Assembly: GCF_030445035.2 (NCBI RefSeq)
Contig: NC_080702.1
Span: 30,689,843 to 30,753,842 of the forward strand
Length of the DNA: 64,000 nucleotides
From: Dasypus novemcinctus
Lineage: Eukaryota; Chordata; Mammalia; Cingulata; Dasypodidae
Direction: 5' to 3'
The notes below the pieces were generated by a model. The model ran no database searches. It was not told the DNA's origin and saw nothing but the letters and a program-made list of their open reading frames with translations. Within the stretch, counting starts at the first letter, position 1, and each line of letters opens with the position of its first letter. The position numbers and the translations under genes were made by a program. Of the stretch, positions 47,604-58,465 are shown piece after piece.

Positions 47604-48060
47604 TGTTAATATGGCCTGTGCATAAATTCAAACTTATTCTATATCCAAGTATGCCTAGTTCCCTGGAAAGTCAACTGAGAAGAATAAACTCTATAGGCTT
47701 TGGATATTCAGGGAGGTGTTACTTAAAGATTAACTGGAATGTGGAGGATTCATGCTAAAAGCTTGCCTGGAATGTAGAGAATATGTGTTAATTGAAGTTC
47801 ACCTAGAGGATATAGCATATCTGATACACAGATAAAACACTTGAAGAAACTAACAAACATTCCTTTTGCATATAAGCACCATTTGACTCCCCACTCCTAC
47901 AACCTCTGTATAAAAAGGACCCAAAATTCTTAGTCAGGTCTCAGTTTTTATTAGAACAAGAGTCTTCCAAATTTGGTAAGTTGTAATATATCTTTCTTCT
48001 CAGAATTATCACCTCCTGGACTTCAATATCATGGACATCTGACTTCCCTCTGCTACAACA
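47604..48060 (+). repeat. ERV 5' LTR
   Basis: About 457 bases matching the 3' LTR from the TGTTAATATGGCC area to CTGCTACAACA. It contains a TATA box (TATAAAAAG, 47909-47917). The polyadenylation signal seen in the 3' copy is AATATA here. The U3 tandem repeat has only three 32-bp units at 47716-47812. The exact outer edges are uncertain by a few bases because the ends are not a clean TG..CA. Confidence 0.85.
47909..47917 (+). promoter_or_regulatory. TATA box of the 5' LTR
   Basis: TATAAAAAG about 150 bases before the LTR end, at the position expected for the U3/R boundary. The 3' LTR has TATATAAAAG at 56985-56994. Confidence 0.6.
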
Positions 48061-48064
48061 TCTC

Positions 48065-48082
48065 TGGGAGCTCATCTGGGAT
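48065..48082 (+). other. ERV primer-binding site, proline tRNA type
   Basis: TGGGAGCTCATCTGGGAT lies four bases after the LTR. It differs from the proline-tRNA PBS common in gammaretroviruses at three positions, all transitions, two of them explicable as CpG decay. This would be where the tRNA primes minus-strand DNA synthesis. Confidence 0.7.
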
Positions 48083-48714
48083 GGTCAGAGGCAGCAACAG
48101 TTGATTGCCCCTCCAGAACATCTCTAGGAAGTCTGGGAGGGCCCAGGTGAACCCTTGCCCTGGGTGCCCCTGACTCTCCTTTACTTTAGAAAGAGGTTGT
48201 GGACTCCACAAGAGCCCTCCTGCAGAACCGAGAGTCACTGGAGGGTTCAAGAGACCCTGAGAATGAATCAATGAGTGCTGCATGCCAGAAATGTAAGACA
48301 CCCAGGGGCAAAACACAGGAAAAGCATAATTCTGAAAAAAATAGGAGGGGATCCTGATCAGCTCTTGAGAGGAGACCCCAGTACTCCTGGGGAAAAGAGA
48401 AGAAGCTGTCTTCTCTAGGGCCGAGAAAAGAAAAGGGGTGGTGTGTGTGTGTGTGATTGTGGAGACTGAGTGAGATGCAGAAACACACTTCTGCAGGGCC
48501 ATCGCAGAGTCCTGATCCTTGGTTCTCTGATGAGCTCATCTGGTCAAGGGTGGTTTGGATAGCCTCCGTGCAAAGGGACCCTCTTCTGAGTTGGAGGTTT
48601 ATACCGATTTGCTAAGGCTAAGAGGTGTCATAAACTCCTGAAAGGGAGGTGGTTGGAAATGGATGAAACTTAAGGCTGAGTGTGTGTTGTGCAGCATTGG
48701 CACAGGGTGGAAAC
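48083..48714 (+). other. ERV 5' leader
   Basis: Untranslated stretch between the PBS and the first gag ATG, the region where a packaging signal would lie. No conserved secondary structure could be verified by eye. It contains a short GT run near 48440-48455. Confidence 0.5.
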
Positions 48715-50480
48715 ATGGGAAACACACAAAGTAGGACCACATTAGGTTGTATGCTAAAAAACTTTCCCTGAGCATTCTGTAGAGATGTATTTATCATGAA
48801 GTTCCAGGCAGGAAAGTTTAAAATTCTGAATTAGAATGGCCAACTTTTGGCATGGGCTGGCCCCAGGAGGGCACCTTTGACCCCCAGATCATCCATAAAG
48901 TCCACAACATAGTAACCAGAAAACCAGGACACCTTGACCAATTCCCTTCCATTGATGCCTTGCAAGATGTTATAAGTCAAAATCCACCCTGATTAGGGAA
49001 AGTTACAACTAAAGAAACGAGAATTTGCCTAATACAAAATCCCAGGAGAGCTGTTCCAGGAACCAGGCCAAACAAGCACTGTATAAAGTGTCCAGAGGAA
49101 GTGAGCTCCAAATGCAGTGCCAACCCACCCATTCTAGAAGGGCCAAATGAAAATTACCTCCTACCACCCTATGCAATTGCTCCTACAGTGGTCGTGCTAA
49201 GGAACGGTGATGAGCCAATTTCCCTAAGCAGCACTCCCCTGTTGTCATCTGTGCTGGGAAGTGCACCACCCACACCATCCCCACAGCTGTCTTTACCACC
49301 ATCCACACCAGGGATTGCACCTGCACCATCCCCACAGCTGCCTCTATTGCAATCTGCACCAGGAAGTCCACCCACACCGTCCCCTCAGCTCTCTTTGTCA
49401 CCATGTGCACTGAGAAATGCAGCAAAGCCACCCACACAGCCATTTGCCCCTAGCAGCCCAGTGCTGACCATCAATGAAGAAGGAATCCCTGAAAACAAAA
49501 ACTCATATCATGGCGAGCCTCAGAGGCAGGGGGAGCAGGGAGAAGGGCATCCCTACTCTGAAGCCCAAGCTCAAATTTATTATGATGGAGATGGCCAGAT
49601 TCAAGGGGAAAACATACATATGTGTACAGCCCTTTACTACAATGGACTAATTTAACTGGAAAAGCCATACCCCACCATACTTGGAGAAGCCTCAGTTCAG
49701 GGCTGACCTCTTCCAGTCCATCAAACCCACCAGTGCTGATTGTAAACAACTCGTTATGACCTTACTTAACTTTTAAGAAAGAATGGGGGCCACACAAGGG
49801 GCTATAACTTGCCTCAAAGAGCACCCACCTGGGGAAACCTTGGGCAGTGACCAAAATGCCCACACCCAGTTCCCAGACAAGGACCACCAATGGGATCCCA
49901 GTAACATGACTCGGTTCAACTGACCAGAAACTTTCCATAGGGCCATAGTTGAAGGTTTCAGAGCTGGGAGCCAAAAAGCAGTAAACATGGCAAAAACCAC
50001 ACAAGTCCTACAAACTCTCAATGAAAGTCTGGCTCAATTCTATGAGAGACTGTGGTAGGCATTTTGTGTATACACATCTTTAATCAAGATTCTCCCAAAA
50101 GCTAAACAATGGTCAATGCAGCATTTGTTGCCAAATCACAGGCTGACATCTCAGAAAACTACAAAAGTTGGATGGCTTCACTGGAATGAATATTTCTCAG
50201 TTCTTGGAGATAGCCACCAAGGTTTACATCAACCGCGATATAAAGACAAGGAGGGAAGGGAACCAGAAGATGAAAAAAAGTAGACATTCTCCCAGCAACA
50301 ATCATTAAAAGAAGCAATCCTGTGTCAAGGGAAGTAAACTGGGAAACCCCTGCCCCAAGAAGAGAGAGGGGCCCACCCCTAGGGTGAAATCAGTGTACAT
50401 ATTGTGGGGAGGAGGAATACTTGAAGAAGGAATGTACCAGCAGGCCACTCTACCCCATTACTGGAAAAAAAAGCAACCAA
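48715..50480 (+). pseudogene. ERV gag remnant (matrix, proline-rich region, capsid, nucleocapsid)
   Basis: Structural polyprotein remnant. The likely start is the ATG at 48715, whose product begins MGNTQS with a glycine at position 2, as in a myristoylated matrix protein. Stops follow within 20 codons. The best preserved stretch is an open frame at 49101-49655 (184 codons), very rich in proline and serine with three tandem copies of a roughly 19-residue unit built around PSPQL; this corresponds to the proline-rich domain between matrix and capsid. Capsid sequence follows in broken frames. One nucleocapsid zinc knuckle is seen at 50394-50435 with spacing C-X2-C-X4-Y-X4-C: the histidine ligand is replaced by tyrosine. 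Not expected to assemble particles. Confidence 0.75.
50394..50435 (+). other. Nucleocapsid zinc-knuckle remnant in gag
   Basis: Fourteen codons, CTYCGEEEYLKKEC. The cysteines of the CCHC knuckle are kept but the histidine position is tyrosine. A single knuckle is usual for gammaretroviruses, whereas most other retroviral genera have two. Confidence 0.65.
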
Positions 50481-50519
50481 AACATTAGCCAGGAGAGCTA
50501 GTCGAGTGTCAAAAACTAA

Positions 50520-50970
50520 ACACTGAGTTAGCAGAAATTCAGTAGGAAGACCTGCAGATCACTTCATTGGACTTATAGGAATAGAAGACACTGATTGTGA
50601 TTATTAGGACAAACCAGGTTCCTATTTTCTCTGCCCCACAGAGCCTATGGTTGGAGTCCAAATTGGGGTTTCTCCATACATATGATAGTCAACCCTGGGA
50701 CTAAGCTCTCTGTAATGACCAAACCAGTCATTACAAAAATATAAAAAAGACAAGCCACTATCGTAGGGGCAACTGGTTAGAGTCCCCAGTGGCCATTTCT
50801 CCATACCAGGACCTGTAACATTGGAGGTTAGGACGTCATTCATGAATTCTTATATCTCCCAGAGTGCCCCCTCCTGGATTGAGACTTGCTGTCTAAACTA
50901 CAGGCTCAAATTATCTTTAATGCCACGGGGCAATCCACAGTAACACTGAGCCACCAAACCCTCCAAAAAT
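50520..50970 (+). pseudogene. ERV protease remnant
   Basis: Short, heavily broken region between nucleocapsid and reverse transcriptase. The clearest trace is at about 50860-50930, where the translated text resembles the protease end (YLPECPLLD, then DLLSKLQAQI) with a stop between the two parts. The active-site triad could not be identified. Confidence 0.55.
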
Positions 50971-50999
50971 AGAGCTAACCCTCCCTCTGCAGGAGGAAT

Positions 51000-53900
51000 G
51001 GAGACTGTTTGGCCTCAGGGAAACTTGCCAATCTGTGGCCACACAGCTCCCCTTCAAAGATGTGCCCAAAATATGGGCAGATGGGCAACCCAAATTGGAT
51101 GGTACATGACATTCTTCCAAGTATTATTGAAACAAAGCGAACACCCAGCCAAGTTAGCATAAAGCAATATCCAGTTTCACCTGAAGGGCAAGAAAAAGTC
51201 TGGCTACATATTTAGAGATTGCTAAATGAAGGCATACTAAAGCCATGCCAATCTCCATGGAATACTCCACTCTTCCCCGTTAAAAAGGCTAATGGGGATT
51301 ACTGCCCAGTCCAGGACTTGCAAGCAGTCAGCTCAGCAGTAATAACTCTATATCTTGCAGTCCCTAATCTGCACACCCTCCTCAGATTGATATGCACATT
51401 GGTAATGTACTTTTCATGACTGGGTCATGAAGATGCCTTCTTCTGCATTCAGATAGCACTCCAGAGTCAAATGATTTTCACCTTTACCTGGGACAATCTG
51501 ACCTCCAGTGAAAAGCAGCAGCTAAGTTGGACACAACTCCCTCAGGGATTTAAAAATGCACCCACTATTTTTGGACAAGCACTGGCCAGTGATTTCAAAT
51601 CCTTTAAACCAGAAGCCATAACTGTTTTCTCCTCCAATGTGTAGATGACCTCATCCTTGGAAGTGCCAACTACCAAGGCTGTGCTGTTGGAACCCATGTC
51701 TTTTTAAAACATCTGCAACAAAAGGCCTATCAGGTGTCTAAGAAAAAAGCCCAAAACTGCCTACATCAGGTCAAATATCTAGATTATAAAAGAGTGCAGG
51801 GGCTCCATGAATGGAGACTTGAAAGAAAGGAATCAATCTGTTGCTTCCCTGAACCCAACAACAACCAAAATTGTAAGAATTCCTTGGAGAAGCTGGATTC
51901 TGCCACATTTGGACCCCCAATTTGGGGCTCCTCACATGCCCTTTATAGGAAGCCACAAAGGGGGGAGATCATGACCCCTGCTCTCGGAAATCCCACAGAG
52001 GGATGTTTTCAATACTCTTAAACAAGCTTTGATGGAAGCACCGAGCTTTGGAATTCCAGATCTCAGAAAACCTTTCTACATATATGTTCATAATCAGCAA
52101 AGTATTGCACTAGTACTCACTCAATACTCGGGTTCCTGGCAAAGACCTGTAGGTTATCTATCCAAACAACTGGACACTGGAGCCCAAGGATGGCCCTCAT
52201 GCCTGCAAGCTTAGCAGCTGCAGCAATACTAACACTAGAAGTCATAAAATTAACTCTTGGGCAACCTATATTTTTTTTTAGGTTCCACATACAGTAATCA
52301 CAATCTAATAAGCCAAAGGAACACACTGGCTGACTAACAGTGGCGTGATTTAATATCAAACCCTATTTTGTGAAAATCTATCCATCCAAATGGAACTTGT
52401 AAAAACCCTGAACCCTGCTATTCTGCTACACATCAATCCAGGAATTCCAATCGAAAACTCTCTGCAAACATTGCAAGAAGTTCATTTCAGCCAGCTGGAC
52501 ATCCAAGACCTGCCACTACCAAATCCCAACATGGAGTTCTGCATGGATGGGAGTAGCTTTATTTGGGCAGTTATGAGCAAGCGGGATATGCTGTAATAGC
52601 ACCCGAGACCACAGTAGAGGCCCAGCTCCTCCCGGGTAACACATCAGTACAAAAAGCCAAAATAATTGCCCTTACCTGAGCCCTACAACTTCTGGCTGTG
52701 GCCAAGGTTAGCATCTATGCAGATTCCAAATATGCCTTCCTTACACTGCTTGTACATGGAGCCTGATATAAACAATAAATCCTCACTAACTCAGGAGGAA
52801 AGAGCATTAAATATGGCACACAGATTCTGAAATTACTAGAAGCAGTTTGGAAACTATCAAAGTGGCTGTGCTGCACTGTAAGGGACACCAGACAAGCCAA
52901 AGCCCCCTTGTTCAAGGAAGTCAGAGGGCAGATGGTGAAACAGAAAGAGTGGCATGGGAAGGATGATCCCTTCCGAAAACCTGGCCACTGCCCTCATTCC
53001 TCAACTTCTTAATTATCAGAAACTCCATTATACACTGCTTGCTCTTGTCCTGCAGCCTCTGAATCACCAGGAACTGCAATAAACTCAAGCTGAGAGAGAG
53101 TGAATACTCTCTGAAAGTGGGACAGAAGGAACAAATGGGTGGTGGACATTGCCCAATCACAGAATAGCCATGCCTAAATATTAACCATGACTGTAGTTCA
53201 AGACTACCATGAAAAAAAACACTTGGGAAAAACCCATCTTAAATAATTGTTAGAAAGATTCTTCTACATCCCAAACCTAGCCACCAACACCCATGCTGTA
53301 TGCCAGTGGTGTATGACATGTGCAGAAAATAACCCCTGCCAGGGACTCACAGGAGACCCAGTAGCCCAAAGAATCAGCACTATGCCTCTCAAAGATCTAG
53401 TAGTTGATTTCACTGAAATGCCATGATCTGGAAGCTATAAATATCTCCTAGTCCTCGTTTTTGCCTTCTCTGGCTGGGTGGAACCCTTCCCTACTCAAAC
53501 AGAAAAAGCTGAAGAAGTAGCCAAAGTTATCCTCAAGGAAATCATTCCTTGATATGGGCTAACCCTCTCAACTGGCTCTAACAACAGACCCGCCTTCATC
53601 TCTGAAATCACTCAAAAGATTGCCAAAGCACTGCACATTCTATGGAAACTGCACACTGCTTACAGTCCTCACAACTTAGGGAAAGTAGAGCAAATGAACT
53701 GTACAATAAATGCTTATATTGCCAAGATTTGCCAAGAAACTGGGCTAACATGGGTGCAAGTACCATGGAGTGCTCTCCTTCAAGTTCGGGCCAGCCCAAG
53801 CCAAAAGCTAACCTAACCCCTTATGAAATCCTCTTTGGGAGCCCCCTGCCCATTAATCCAAAATATAAAACGGGCTCTCAGAGAAAGAGAAAACTTATCA

Positions 53901-54110
53901 ATAGCTCAGAAAATGATCAGTTTAGGATAAACCCTACAAAACCTGCATCACTGGGTCCAAGAAAAGGCCCCCATTAGCTAAAGCAGCTCCATACACCTGT
54001 ACAAGCTGGGAGATGCATTCTGGGTTAAAGACTGGAAATCAGCTCCACTAACCCCTCAATGGTGAGGGCACTATCTTGTCATTTTATCCACCCACAGTGC
54101 ATTTAAGGTA
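51000..54110 (+). pseudogene. ERV pol remnant (reverse transcriptase, RNase H, integrase)
   Basis: Polymerase polyprotein remnant spread over all three frames with many stops. Reverse transcriptase: fingers region at 51150-51330 ([18 protein letters not shown]), then LPQGFKNAPTIFGQAL near 51540-51590, and the active site at 51638-51649, which reads CVDD, so the tyrosine of YVDD is changed by one transition. RNase H: CMDGSS near 52540-52560 marks the first catalytic aspartate. Integrase: a zinc-finger remnant near 53300-53340 and the core with DFTEM at 53406, a second catalytic position at 53580-53582 that is Asn instead of Asp (SNNRPAF), and the glutamate at 53688-53690 (GKVEQMN). Both enzyme centres are therefore altered as well as frame-broken. 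Confidence 0.85.
51638..51649 (+). other. Reverse-transcriptase active site, YVDD changed to CVDD
   Basis: Codons TGT GTA GAT GAC. The two catalytic aspartates remain; the preceding tyrosine has become cysteine. Confidence 0.75.
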
Positions 54111-54415
54111 GCTGGAATCACGCATGAATACACCATAGCCAGGTCAAGCAAGCTGCCCCAGAGTCCTGGACCTGTATTCCAGATACCCACAATTCAACCA
54201 ATCTCATCTTGTGAAAGAACAAAACACCAATCCCTGCTCCAGTCACACCCCGATGAAGATTGAGGATGGAACACTAAGACCTGCTCCAGGCACACCCTGG
54301 AAACTGACTGGGACACATATGGCTGAAGGTTGAGGATGGAACACTGAGCTCTTCTCCAATCACACCCCAGAATCTGGTTGGTCTACACAAAGCTGAAGAA
54401 TAAGAATCCAGTTTA

Positions 54416-56422
54416 ATGCCAGTTACAATGACCCTTTGGTTAATTTTCCTACTCCTTGCCCTGACCCTCCCCTGGTCCCAGGTAGGCACCACAGGGTGTA
54501 AGCCATATATCCAAGAAGTGCGAATGGGGTCCCATATCAATATTACATTAATATATCATACCCATTACACATGCAAGGACCTTTTAACCCTCTGCCAGTT
54601 TCAGGAAATCTCCTGTAGTGTCTGTAACATATCTTGCCAATAAACCTGCTGTGACCCCAAGCTCGCAACAGGCTCCCATAAATGGGTAATAAGAGTGTGT
54701 AATCAAAACAGAGAGCTACTTAACTCCATCCTTGTCACTAGCAGGAACCAAAGAATGTCCCTCCTATTTGATGCATGTCGAGTTACGAACTCAAGGATAC
54801 CATGGAACTCAAATGTGGAGGGTTCAGCTGGGAGCAGAAATATGCTCATTACAATAAGTATATGCATATTCCAGAAATGAAAAGTATAGCTGAGAGGGGT
54901 CTTCTGGTGCAAATATATAGGTGCATACTACTGACCCTACTGGTCCTGTGTCACCTGGGCCACCTAGAAAAAAGACAGCCATCCTCACCAAAGACATGGC
55001 CCCAGCTAATTGTCCACACGATCAGTGTAACCCCTTAAACCTCACCATCCTTAACCCTGAATCCCGGCAGACTCAGGCATTCCAAATGGGCCTTCACATT
55101 AATGGAAGAGAAATAGACCCGGGAGCCTATAACTGGGTTGGGTATTGGGAACACCCACTCATAATTAAAACCCACTCTGTGTTCCACTCCTTCTATGAAG
55201 AAATGAAAAAGCCCTTTTCCATTCCACAAGCAGTAAAAGAAACTTCTTCAAAAACTATCTGAAATAGTAAGGGCAGCCTTAAATGTCTCCTCATATTATG
55301 TATGTGGAGGTACTAATAAGGGAGATAAACGGCCCTGGGAAACTAGAGAATACAATTACAGCAAACCATATAAGGAAACTGTTCTCCTGGCCATTCCTGG
55401 AGACAGTATTGGGACCTTGTGCAATTCTGTCAAAGGACAATATTGTGCTTCAAGGACTTGCCTAAACTCCTCTATATCTGTTGGAAACCTAACATGTACG
55501 GGGGAAATTCCAAAGTAGACCAATACAATGGAGCCTTGGGGAACACAGAATTAATCTGACCTCATTCTCATAAATTATACTATCCCCAAATTAATCACAG
55601 TGTGGAACTCCACTGCAAAGGTCCCCTTTACTTATTCAAATTGTCTGTATTGGATTTTTGGAAAAGTCACATTCTGAGAACTTCCCCAAAACAGATGTGG
55701 AACTTGTATATTCAGTACAATAAAACCCTTGTTTTTCCTCATTCCCTTAGCAGAAGGAAAAGAACTAAACCAGTCAGTATATCAAAACATAAGAGAAAAA
55801 AGGGCTATTGTTAACTGGGGAGGTGAATAATGGGCCCCTGAGTGTACATTCCAGTACTATGGGCCAGCAAGCTAGGCAGAGAATGGCATGTGGGGATATT
55901 GAACCCCTGTCTATTTGCTAAACTGAATCATCTGCTTACAAGCCATGTTAAAAATAATAACTAATGAAACTTCCAATGCTCTAAACTTACTAGTCCAACA
56001 GCAAATTAAATTCAGAAACTCTATCTATCAAAATTGTCTCACCCTAGACTATCTCCTGGCAGCTGAAGGGGGAGTTTGTGGAAAATTCAATCTCTCTAAC
56101 TGCTGCCTTGAACTAGACAGCACTGGAAAAGTTATGAATGAAATTACAAGCAAAATGGTAAAAAATTGTGCATGTTTCAGTGCAGATCTGGAGTGACTGG
56201 AATTTAAGTAATACCTTTGGAAGCTGGCAGTCAGTTGCAAACAATTCCGAGCTTCTACTGGGAATAATTGCCTTCCTTTTTTGCCTCTTTCCTTTCATCA
56301 TAAGCAGAATATGCACCCTAATAAATGATATAGTAAAAACTCGAAGAGCTGCCCATCTCATGGCTCTATATACATACCAGTCGGTCAAGAGAGACTCTGA
56401 CAATAGTGATGCCAAAGCTTAA
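54416..56422 (+). pseudogene. ERV env remnant (surface and transmembrane subunits)
   Basis: Envelope glycoprotein remnant. The first ATG at 54416 opens a hydrophobic leader (LWLIFLLLALTLPW) and 75 codons before a stop. Fragments of the surface subunit follow to about 55850 in shifting frames. The transmembrane subunit is better kept: an open frame at 55945-56196 carries a heptad-rich helix and then the disulfide-loop cysteines at 56077-56106 with spacing C-X7-CC. A frame change near 56190 leads into 56168-56422, which holds the membrane anchor (LLLGIIAFLFCLFPFIISR) and a basic cytoplasmic tail ending at the stop. Many gamma-type envelopes have C-X6-CC; one extra residue is seen here. With several breaks it cannot encode a full protein. 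Confidence 0.8.
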
Positions 56423-56440
56423 TAAACTTAAGCAGTAATC

Positions 56441-56451
56441 AAAATGGGGGA
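56441..56451 (+). other. ERV polypurine tract
   Basis: AAAATGGGGGA directly before the 3' LTR, at the place where plus-strand DNA synthesis would be primed. Confidence 0.65.
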
Positions 56452-56561
56452 GTAATACAGCCTGTGAATAATTTAAATCTTATTCTGTATCCAAGTATGC
56501 CTAGTTCCCTGGAAAGCCAATTGAGAAGTATAAACTCCATAGGTTTTGGATATTCAGGGAG

Positions 56562-56890
56562 GTGTTAATTAAAGCTTACCTGGAATGTGGTGGGTTCATG
56601 CTAAGATCTTCACTGGGATGTGGAAGGTTCATGCTAAAAGCTTACCTGGAATGTGGGGGGTTCATATTAAAAGCTTACCTGGAATGTGGGGGTTCATGTA
56701 AAAAGCTTACCTGGAATTGGGGGGTTCATGTTAAAAGCTTACCTGGAATTGGGGGGTTCATGTTAAAAGCTTACCTGGAATGGGGGGGGGGGTTTCATGT
56801 TAAAAGTTTACCTGGAATGGGGGGGGTTCATGTTAAAAGCTTACCTGGAATATGGGGGATACGTGTTAATTCAAGCTGACCTGGAGACTA
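56562..56890 (+). repeat. 32-bp tandem repeat (about 10 units) inside the 3' LTR U3
   Basis: Units read roughly TTCATGTTAAAAGCTTACCT then GGAATGGGGGG. The first two and the last unit are divergent and match the three units of the 5' LTR; units 3-9 are nearly identical to each other except for the length of their G run (about 5 to 10). The homogeneous core therefore arose after insertion or during reverse transcription. Confidence 0.9.
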
Positions 56891-57062
56891 TAACCTACCC
56901 TATACTCAGATAAAACACTTGAAGAAACTAACAAAAAGTGCATTTGCATATATGCACCATTTGACTCCCCACACCTACATCCTCTATATAAAAGGGACCC
57001 ACAAATCATATTCAGGTCTCAGTTTTTATTAGGACAAGAGTCCACCAAGTCTGGCCAGTTGT

Positions 57063-57068
57063 AATAAA
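57063..57068 (+). terminator. Polyadenylation signal in the 3' LTR
   Basis: AATAAA downstream of the LTR TATA box, as expected for the R region. The matching 5' LTR position has AATATA. Confidence 0.55.
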
Positions 57069-57144
57069 TCTTCCTTCACAGAATTCTCATGTGCTGGCCT
57101 TCAATACCGCATACACCTGACTTCTCTCTGCTACAACATCTCAT

Positions 57145-57560
57145 CTAATTTCTTATTGATTCAGCAATCATTTATACATTTCTTTCCATAGCCTGACTTC
57201 TTTTTATGTTCCACTTAATCTACTCTTGTTTTTTCTCCATCATCACACAAAATCTAGAATAATCTTTCTGAAATGTGAATTACATCAAATGGTTCTCCTA
57301 CTAAATAAATTTCAGTGCCTCCCTATTTCTCTTGGTTAAATTTAATAATCATCAAGACCCTGCCGATCAATGCAATCTTGATTAAATCCATCTCCCACCT
57401 CATTACTGCATTTCCAATTGATGGGTCCTATTTAAGTTTTCCATTCACAAGACATTTCCCAATAAGATTTTTTGTATATGCTTCCCATCACCATTAAGTA
57501 TTTTTTTCCCTTCTCACCTAGGTAATTCATGGCAAGCCTTTGTATCCAAGATTAAATTTT
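57145..57560 (+). mobile_element. Possible L2 fragment after the ERV
   Basis: AATAATCTTTCTGAAATGTG and CAGTGCCTCCCTATTTCTCT then CAAGACCCTGCCGATCAATG-like text follow the L2 order upstream of the part seen before the ERV, so this is probably a separate copy. Confidence 0.4.
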
Positions 57561-57734
57561 CCACAGTCTTTATATGACTCATTAAAAGAGCAGTTAGCTA
57601 CTATTATTCTCTTTTACGGAAATTATTGTGTGACATATTCTGCCTTACATTTAGAAGATGCAATATAGGAAAATCATCAGTAGAGTGAAAGGAAACTACT
57701 GACTCAAATCAATCCCAATAAATACTTTTATTAT

Positions 57735-58015
57735 TTTTCAGAAATGGAAAGATGATCTTCAATTTCATATGGAATTCAAATATTCTCTAATTGCTAAAGC
57801 AATCTTAAACAGGAATAATAAACTTGGATGACACACAATTCCTAATTTGAAAATATTTTACGAAATTATACTATTCAAAACAACTTAGAACTGGCAGAAG
57901 GATAGATATATAGATTAATGAGAGTTCAGAAATAAAGCCATGCACCCATTGCCAGTTGGATTTTTAAAAAGGTGCCAATACCATCCAGTTTGGAGTGTAT
58001 GATCTTTTAAAAAAA
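57735..58015 (+). mobile_element. Old L1 ORF2 fragment (+)
   Basis: Translation gives decayed ORF2 C-terminal text (KWKDDLQFHMEF; later VGFLKRCQYHPVW). No tail or target duplication found. It abuts an L1 fragment in the opposite orientation. Confidence 0.65.
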
Positions 58016-58454
58016 TGGGAATATGACAATGGGATATCCTTTTGCAAAAGTTGTTGAGAGTTCAATTGGGATTGAGTTGAATCTGGAAATAGATTGGAGT
58101 AAAATTTCCATTTAACAATAATTAGTTTTCCACCCCAAGAATATGGAATATCTTTCCACGCATTCTGTTCTTCTTTAACCTCTTTCAACATTTTGTTTTT
58201 TTTTTTGTGTGTGTAATGTCCTTTACATCTGCTTCAAATTTATTCCTAGAGATTTCATTCTTATAGTTGCTGTTGGAAATGTAAGGCTTTCCTTTATTTC
58301 CTTTCAGGTGTTTGATTATTAGTTTATAAAACAATACTGATTTTTAAGTGTCAAAATTGGAGTACACCGTTTTGCTAAATTCCTGTCTTTTGTGTAGTTA
58401 TGGTGGAGTTTTCATGATTTTCACCGTAAAGGATTGTATTATCTGCAAATAAGA
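58016..58454 (-). mobile_element. Old L1 ORF2 fragment (-)
   Basis: Minus-strand translation reads like the ORF2 region after the RT core (KEVKEEQNAWKDIPYSW, then KLIIVKWKFY). Together with the plus fragment before it this may be one 5'-inverted insertion. Confidence 0.6.
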
Positions 58455-58465
58455 AAAGGTATAGA

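Larger units (their letters stand above)
47604..57139 (+). mobile_element. Endogenous retrovirus, gammaretrovirus-like, complete but decayed provirus
   Basis: A 9.5-kb provirus with two related LTRs, a primer-binding site close to proline tRNA, and gag, pro, pol and env remnants in the expected order. All coding parts carry several stops and frameshifts, so it is not expected to make virus. The LTRs differ at many positions outside the repeat expansion, which indicates an old insertion. A 4-bp CTCA occurs just before the 5' LTR (47600-47603) and just after the 3' LTR (57140-57143), a possible target duplication. The flanks look like L2 sequence. Assignment as gammaretrovirus-like rests on the PBS type, single zinc knuckle, pol motifs and the TM ectodomain cysteine pattern. 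Confidence 0.9.
56452..57139 (+). repeat. ERV 3' LTR, enlarged by tandem repeats
   Basis: About 688 bases. It matches the 5' LTR end to end, with the extra ~230 bases explained by seven more copies of a 32-bp U3 unit. TATA box at 56985-56994 and polyadenylation signal AATAAA at 57063-57068. Confidence 0.85.

Noticed and set aside
47438..47758. 106-codon open frame across the 5' LTR edge
   Set aside because: It crosses the boundary between flanking L2-like sequence and the LTR, so it cannot be an old gene.
56562..56879. 105-codon open frame with repeated residues
   Set aside because: Created by the 32-bp LTR tandem repeat; no start context or domain.
56562..56890. CRISPR-like regular repeats
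   Set aside because: The units are contiguous with no unique spacers and sit inside an LTR of a mammalian provirus.
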